Source: an uncultured Oscillospiraceae bacterium
GTDB taxonomy: Bacteria; Bacillota; Clostridia; Oscillospirales; Oscillospiraceae
DNA: 5,840 bases
Reading direction: 5' to 3'
Assembly (NCBI GenBank): GCA_944385065.1
Contig: CALWVX010000112.1
Span: 1-5,840 of the forward strand
Made by a program: the position numbers and the translations under genes. Shown here piece after piece: positions 5,118 through 5,840 of this stretch; position 1 is the stretch's first letter; the number at the start of each line of letters is the position of its first letter. The notes below the pieces were generated by a model, which was not told the origin of the DNA, did not search any database, and saw only the letters and a list, made by a program, of their open reading frames with translations.

Positions 5118-5840
5118 ATGAGAAAGGTAAACTTTACGGAAACGGTGCTGCGCGACGCCAATCAGTCCCTCATCGCCACCCGCCTGCCCTACAGCAAGTT
5201 TGAGCCCATCCTGGAGACCATGGACAAGGCCGGCTATTATTCCGCCGAGGTTTGGGGCGGCGCCACCTTCGACGTGTGCCTGCGCTATCTGCGGGAGGAC
5301 CCCTGGGAGCGGCTGCGCAAGATCCGCGCCAAGATGCCCAACACCAGGCTGCAGATGCTGCTGCGCGGCCAGAACATTCTGGGCTATAAGCACTATCCCG
5401 ACGACGTGGTGCGCAAGTTTGTGGAGTATTCGGTGAAGAACGGCATCGACATCATCCGCATTTTCGACGCCCTCAACGACGTGCGCAATCTGGAAGTGGC
5501 CATTGACGAGACCGTCAAGCAGGGGGCCCACGCCTCGGGCACCATCTGCTTCACCACCAGCCCCGTCCACACCCTGGAGAAGAACGTGGCCATGGTGAAG
5601 GACCTGCAGAAGATGGGCGTGAAGTCCATCGCCATCAAGGACATGGCCGGCATCATGGGGCCCAAGGACGCCTATGATCTGGTCTCCGCCATCAAGGACG
5701 CGGTGCCCGAGCTGCCCGTGGTGGTCCACACCCACTGCACCACCGGTCTGGCCTTCATGACCTACCTGAAGGCGGTGGAGGCCGGCGCCGACGTGATCGA
5801 CACCGCCATCTCCCCCTTCTCCGGCGGCACCTCCCAGCCC
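5118..5840 (+). CDS. Biotin-dependent carboxyltransferase: oxaloacetate decarboxylase alpha / pyruvate carboxylase subunit B (3' end cut by the window)
   Basis: The first 241 codons of a carboxyltransferase-domain protein of the DRE-TIM metallolyase fold, which moves a carboxyl group between oxaloacetate/pyruvate and biotin in the cytoplasm or at the Na+ pump. Visible signatures: TETVLRDANQSL (7-18) with metal ligand D13; GGATFDVCLRYL (47-58); MLLRGQNILGYKHYPDDVV (80-98); RIFDALND (114-121); GTICFTTSPVHT (141-152); the lysine expected to be carbamylated, K174 in AIKDMAG; and metal ligands H204 and H206 in VHTHCTTG. The ORF begins directly with this domain, so no biotin carboxylase domain is fused at the N terminus. 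That favours an oxaloacetate decarboxylase alpha or two-subunit pyruvate carboxylase. GGAGGT (5104-5109) lies eight bases before the ATG. It is the first gene of its transcript. The biotinyl domain, if present, lies outside. Confidence 0.93.
   Translation, partial: MRKVNFTETVLRDANQSLIATRLPYSKFEPILETMDKAGYYSAEVWGGATFDVCLRYLREDPWERLRKIRAKMPNTRLQMLLRGQNILGYKHYPDDVVRKFVEYSVKNGIDIIRIFDALNDVRNLEVAIDETVKQGAHASGTICFTTSPVHTLEKNVAMVKDLQKMGVKSIAIKDMAGIMGPKDAYDLVSAIKDAVPELPVVVHTHCTTGLAFMTYLKAVEAGADVIDTAISPFSGGTSQP

Noticed and set aside
5048..5206. Upstream ORF starting ATG at 5048 after AGGAGG, overlapping the carboxyltransferase start
   Set aside because: The AGGAGG lies before the predicted transcript start and only three bases from the ATG, and the frame runs out of phase into a well-supported gene.
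4344..5735. Long minus-strand open frame (463 codons) spanning the zinc-ribbon, small ORF and carboxyltransferase genes
   Set aside because: It crosses three plus-strand genes, two terminators and a promoter, and shows no recognisable protein features; it is a high-GC shadow.

Overview
The window looks like chromosomal DNA from a high-GC, low-redundancy anaerobic Firmicute, probably a gut clostridium of the Oscillospiraceae type (for example relatives of Flavonifractor or Oscillibacter). The reasons are strong AGGAGG-type ribosome binding sites, G/C-ending codons throughout, Bacillus/Clostridium-like gene families (a Tex protein of about 718 residues, an ECF transporter S component, a DUF4430 protein) and compact GC-rich intrinsic terminators. 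The genus is inference; no rRNA or marker gene settles it.

Left part, minus strand (1-2989). A tex gene, encoding the RNA-binding transcription/translation accessory protein, is read leftwards from its own promoter. Beyond it lies a second leftward gene, cut by the window edge, encoding a MerR-type DNA-binding domain fused to an RDD-type membrane domain. That gene has its own candidate promoter with the long 19-base spacer typical of MerR-controlled promoters, plus a direct repeat and a perfect palindrome over the -35 region.

Middle part, plus strand (3010-4182). A promoter placed back-to-back with the tex promoter drives a clear cobalamin riboswitch (3041-3191). It is followed by a membrane-anchored DUF4430 (transcobalamin-like) protein and an overlapping ECF-type S component, and closed by a 15-bp perfect terminator hairpin. 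This is the most interesting unit: a B12-controlled two-gene cassette that looks like an extracellular corrinoid-capture domain paired with its membrane substrate-binding subunit. The energising EcfA/A'/T module is not in the window and would have to be supplied from elsewhere.

Right part, plus strand (4183-5840). A near-consensus promoter (TTGACA, 17 bases, TACAAT) precedes a roughly 100-base structured leader and a small protein with four CxxC pairs (double zinc ribbon). A terminator follows, then a 43-residue acidic small ORF with a good ribosome binding site, and then a second terminator. The window ends inside a biotin-dependent carboxyltransferase gene (oxaloacetate decarboxylase alpha / pyruvate carboxylase subunit B type), of which the first 241 codons are present.
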